Of a stretch of 64,000 bases of DNA, positions 63,067-64,000 are shown piece by piece; position 1 is the stretch's first letter; the number at the start of each line of letters is the position of its first letter. The notes under the pieces are model-generated. The model ran no database searches. It saw only the letters and a program-made list of their open reading frames with translations, and had not been told where the DNA came from. Both the position numbers and the translations under genes were made by a program. The DNA is from Mitsuokella sp. oral taxon 131 str. W9106. Lineage in GTDB: Bacteria; Bacillota; Negativicutes; Selenomonadales; Selenomonadaceae. Location of the stretch: the NCBI RefSeq assembly GCF_000469545.1, contig NZ_KI273052.1:39670-103669 (forward strand), given 5' to 3'.

Positions 63067-64000
63067 ATGGAGCTCGGCGCGTTCTTCATCGGGACCGGCC
63101 TTTGGACGGCGGGCTCTGCCAGCCATGCCGCCGTCACCTACTACACGCCCGAGCTCAAGGATTCCTCCAAGGACATCAGCATCCTAGGCGGCTTCATGAA
63201 CAACTACACCGAACACGTCATCGCGCCGGGCGCGAAGAACATCCTGCCGTACTGCACGCGCCTCCTCGTCATCCTCGCCGTCGTGCAGGCGACGTGGGAG
63301 CTGTCCATCAAGTTCATGTCGGGCGACAAGCTCCAGTACCTCATCAACATGACGCTGAAGATCGGCTTCTACCTCTTCCTCATGACGAACTGGATCTCCC
63401 TCATGGGCGCGCTCTCGGAAGGCTTCGAGCTGCTCGGCATCAAGGCGAGCGGCGGGGACGCGGCGGCGAACAACATCATCGGCGCGAACTGCGACCGCAT
63501 CGTACAGCTCGCCATAGACTGCTGGGCCGCGATATGGCAGGACGTGTCGTTCGACAGCATCGGCATCCTGCTCATCATGATCATCGCGATGGTGGCCATC
63601 GTCTACTGCATGTTCATGACGGCGCTGGAGATGTTCATGGCGCGCATCGAGTTCTACACGATGGCGCTCCTGACGCTCCCGCTCCTCGCGTTCGGCGTCA
63701 TGTCGAAGTTTTCCTTCCTCACCGAGAAGGCGATCGGCGCGATGTTCAACCTCGCCATCAAGATATGCGCGATTGCCTTCATCGCGGCGATGGCCGTGCC
63801 GTTCATCGAGAGCTTCATCCAGAAACTCAAGGAGACGCCGGGCACGATGGACGACCTCGGCGTCCTCCTGCAGGCCGTCCTCGCCTGCGGCATGATCTAT
63901 ATCCTGACGAAGAAAATCCCTGCGCTCGTCACGGGGCTGCTCAGCGGCTCACCGCAGCTCGGCGGCAGCAGCATGGTCGAAATGGCGAGAGGCGCCGCCG
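63067..64000 (+). CDS. trbL: TrbL/VirB6-family conjugal transfer protein, partial
   Basis: A frame of more than 311 codons runs off the right edge. ATG 63067 starts a protein with an apparent signal ending SASHA (residue 21), then VTYYTPELKD and about six hydrophobic segments typical of the inner-membrane component TrbL/VirB6 of type IV secretion. No ribosome binding site precedes the ATG; the frame is open back to 63031 through AT-rich sequence, so the natural N-terminus may have been cut off. GC content is higher than that of the chromosome on the left. No other transfer genes are in the window. Confidence 0.75.
   Translation, partial: MELGAFFIGTGLWTAGSASHAAVTYYTPELKDSSKDISILGGFMNNYTEHVIAPGAKNILPYCTRLLVILAVVQATWELSIKFMSGDKLQYLINMTLKIGFYLFLMTNWISLMGALSEGFELLGIKASGGDAAANNIIGANCDRIVQLAIDCWAAIWQDVSFDSIGILLIMIIAMVAIVYCMFMTALEMFMARIEFYTMALLTLPLLAFGVMSKFSFLTEKAIGAMFNLAIKICAIAFIAAMAVPFIESFIQKLKETPGTMDDLGVLLQAVLACGMIYILTKKIPALVTGLLSGSPQLGGSSMVEMARGAA

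Noticed and set aside
63067..64000. Minus-strand small frames in the TrbL region (for example 63369-63599)
   Set aside because: They are shadows of the continuous plus-strand TrbL-like frame, which encodes a coherent membrane protein.
1..64000. tRNA or rRNA genes and CRISPR arrays
   Set aside because: I read through every intergenic stretch of more than about 60 bases and found no cloverleaf-like, rRNA-like or regularly repeated segments.

Overview
The window reads as 63 kb of core chromosome from a diderm Firmicute of the Negativicutes, most like Selenomonas or a close relative, followed by about 0.9 kb of a conjugative element. Three things point there. Firmicute RNA regulation is present: a T-box before thrS, an L20-type leader before infC, an FMN riboswitch before ribD. 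An ExbB/ExbD/TonB set implies an outer membrane. SpoIID-like and SpoVB-like proteins occur next to ordinary housekeeping genes. Base composition is moderately GC-rich with strong third-position bias, which opens many long antisense reading frames that are not genes. TTG starts are common (tyrS, ruvB, ribD, ftr1 and others).

Layout. 1-12.0 kb: tail of an unknown gene, mutS2, a class A penicillin-binding protein, tyrS, yebC, then ruvC-ruvA-ruvB-queH-spoIID-queA. 12.1-15.8 kb: an AT-richer four-gene cluster (MaoC-like hydratase, BioY, degenerate thiolase, AMP-forming acyl ligase). 16.0-31.6 kb: rplM-rpsI, an ACT/DUF711 pair, nth, a GNAT enzyme, aroF-tyrA, pckA, recG, a lipid flippase, a lipid kinase, the NFACT gene on the minus strand, and a small LysM/YneA-like protein. 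31.6-36.8 kb: T-box thrS, infC-rpmI-rplT, an rRNA/tRNA methyltransferase and an opposing thiamine pyrophosphokinase. 36.9-47.8 kb: a metallo-hydrolase, miaA, dut, the ribDE-BA-H operon, yfcE, hslO, a YgjP-type peptidase, an AI-2E family protein, a CBS protein and a P-loop kinase. 47.8-54.0 kb: lysC, an aminotransferase, and minus-strand uraA-rluA and ZIP transporter genes.

54.1-63.0 kb is a ten-gene iron operon: exbB-exbD-tonB, an FTR1-type permease, a P19/Tpd periplasmic protein, a DUF2318 membrane protein with five C-terminal cysteines, two FtsX/MacB-like permeases, their ATPase, and an FMN-binding lipoprotein. The order parallels the P19 iron system of Campylobacter, but a predicted covalently flavinylated lipoprotein takes the place of the thioredoxin-like proteins, and a private TonB energiser is attached. 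I infer that the TonB complex powers an outer-membrane receptor encoded elsewhere, P19 and FTR1 bind and import iron, and the DUF2318/ABC/FMN components handle electrons or membrane-side redox.

Just after a long AT-rich hairpin with a T-run (63,000-63,056) the sequence switches to a GC-rich TrbL/VirB6-like conjugation gene with no ribosome binding site, which runs off the window. This is either an element boundary or an assembly join. No rRNA, tRNA, CRISPR array or complete insertion sequence was seen.
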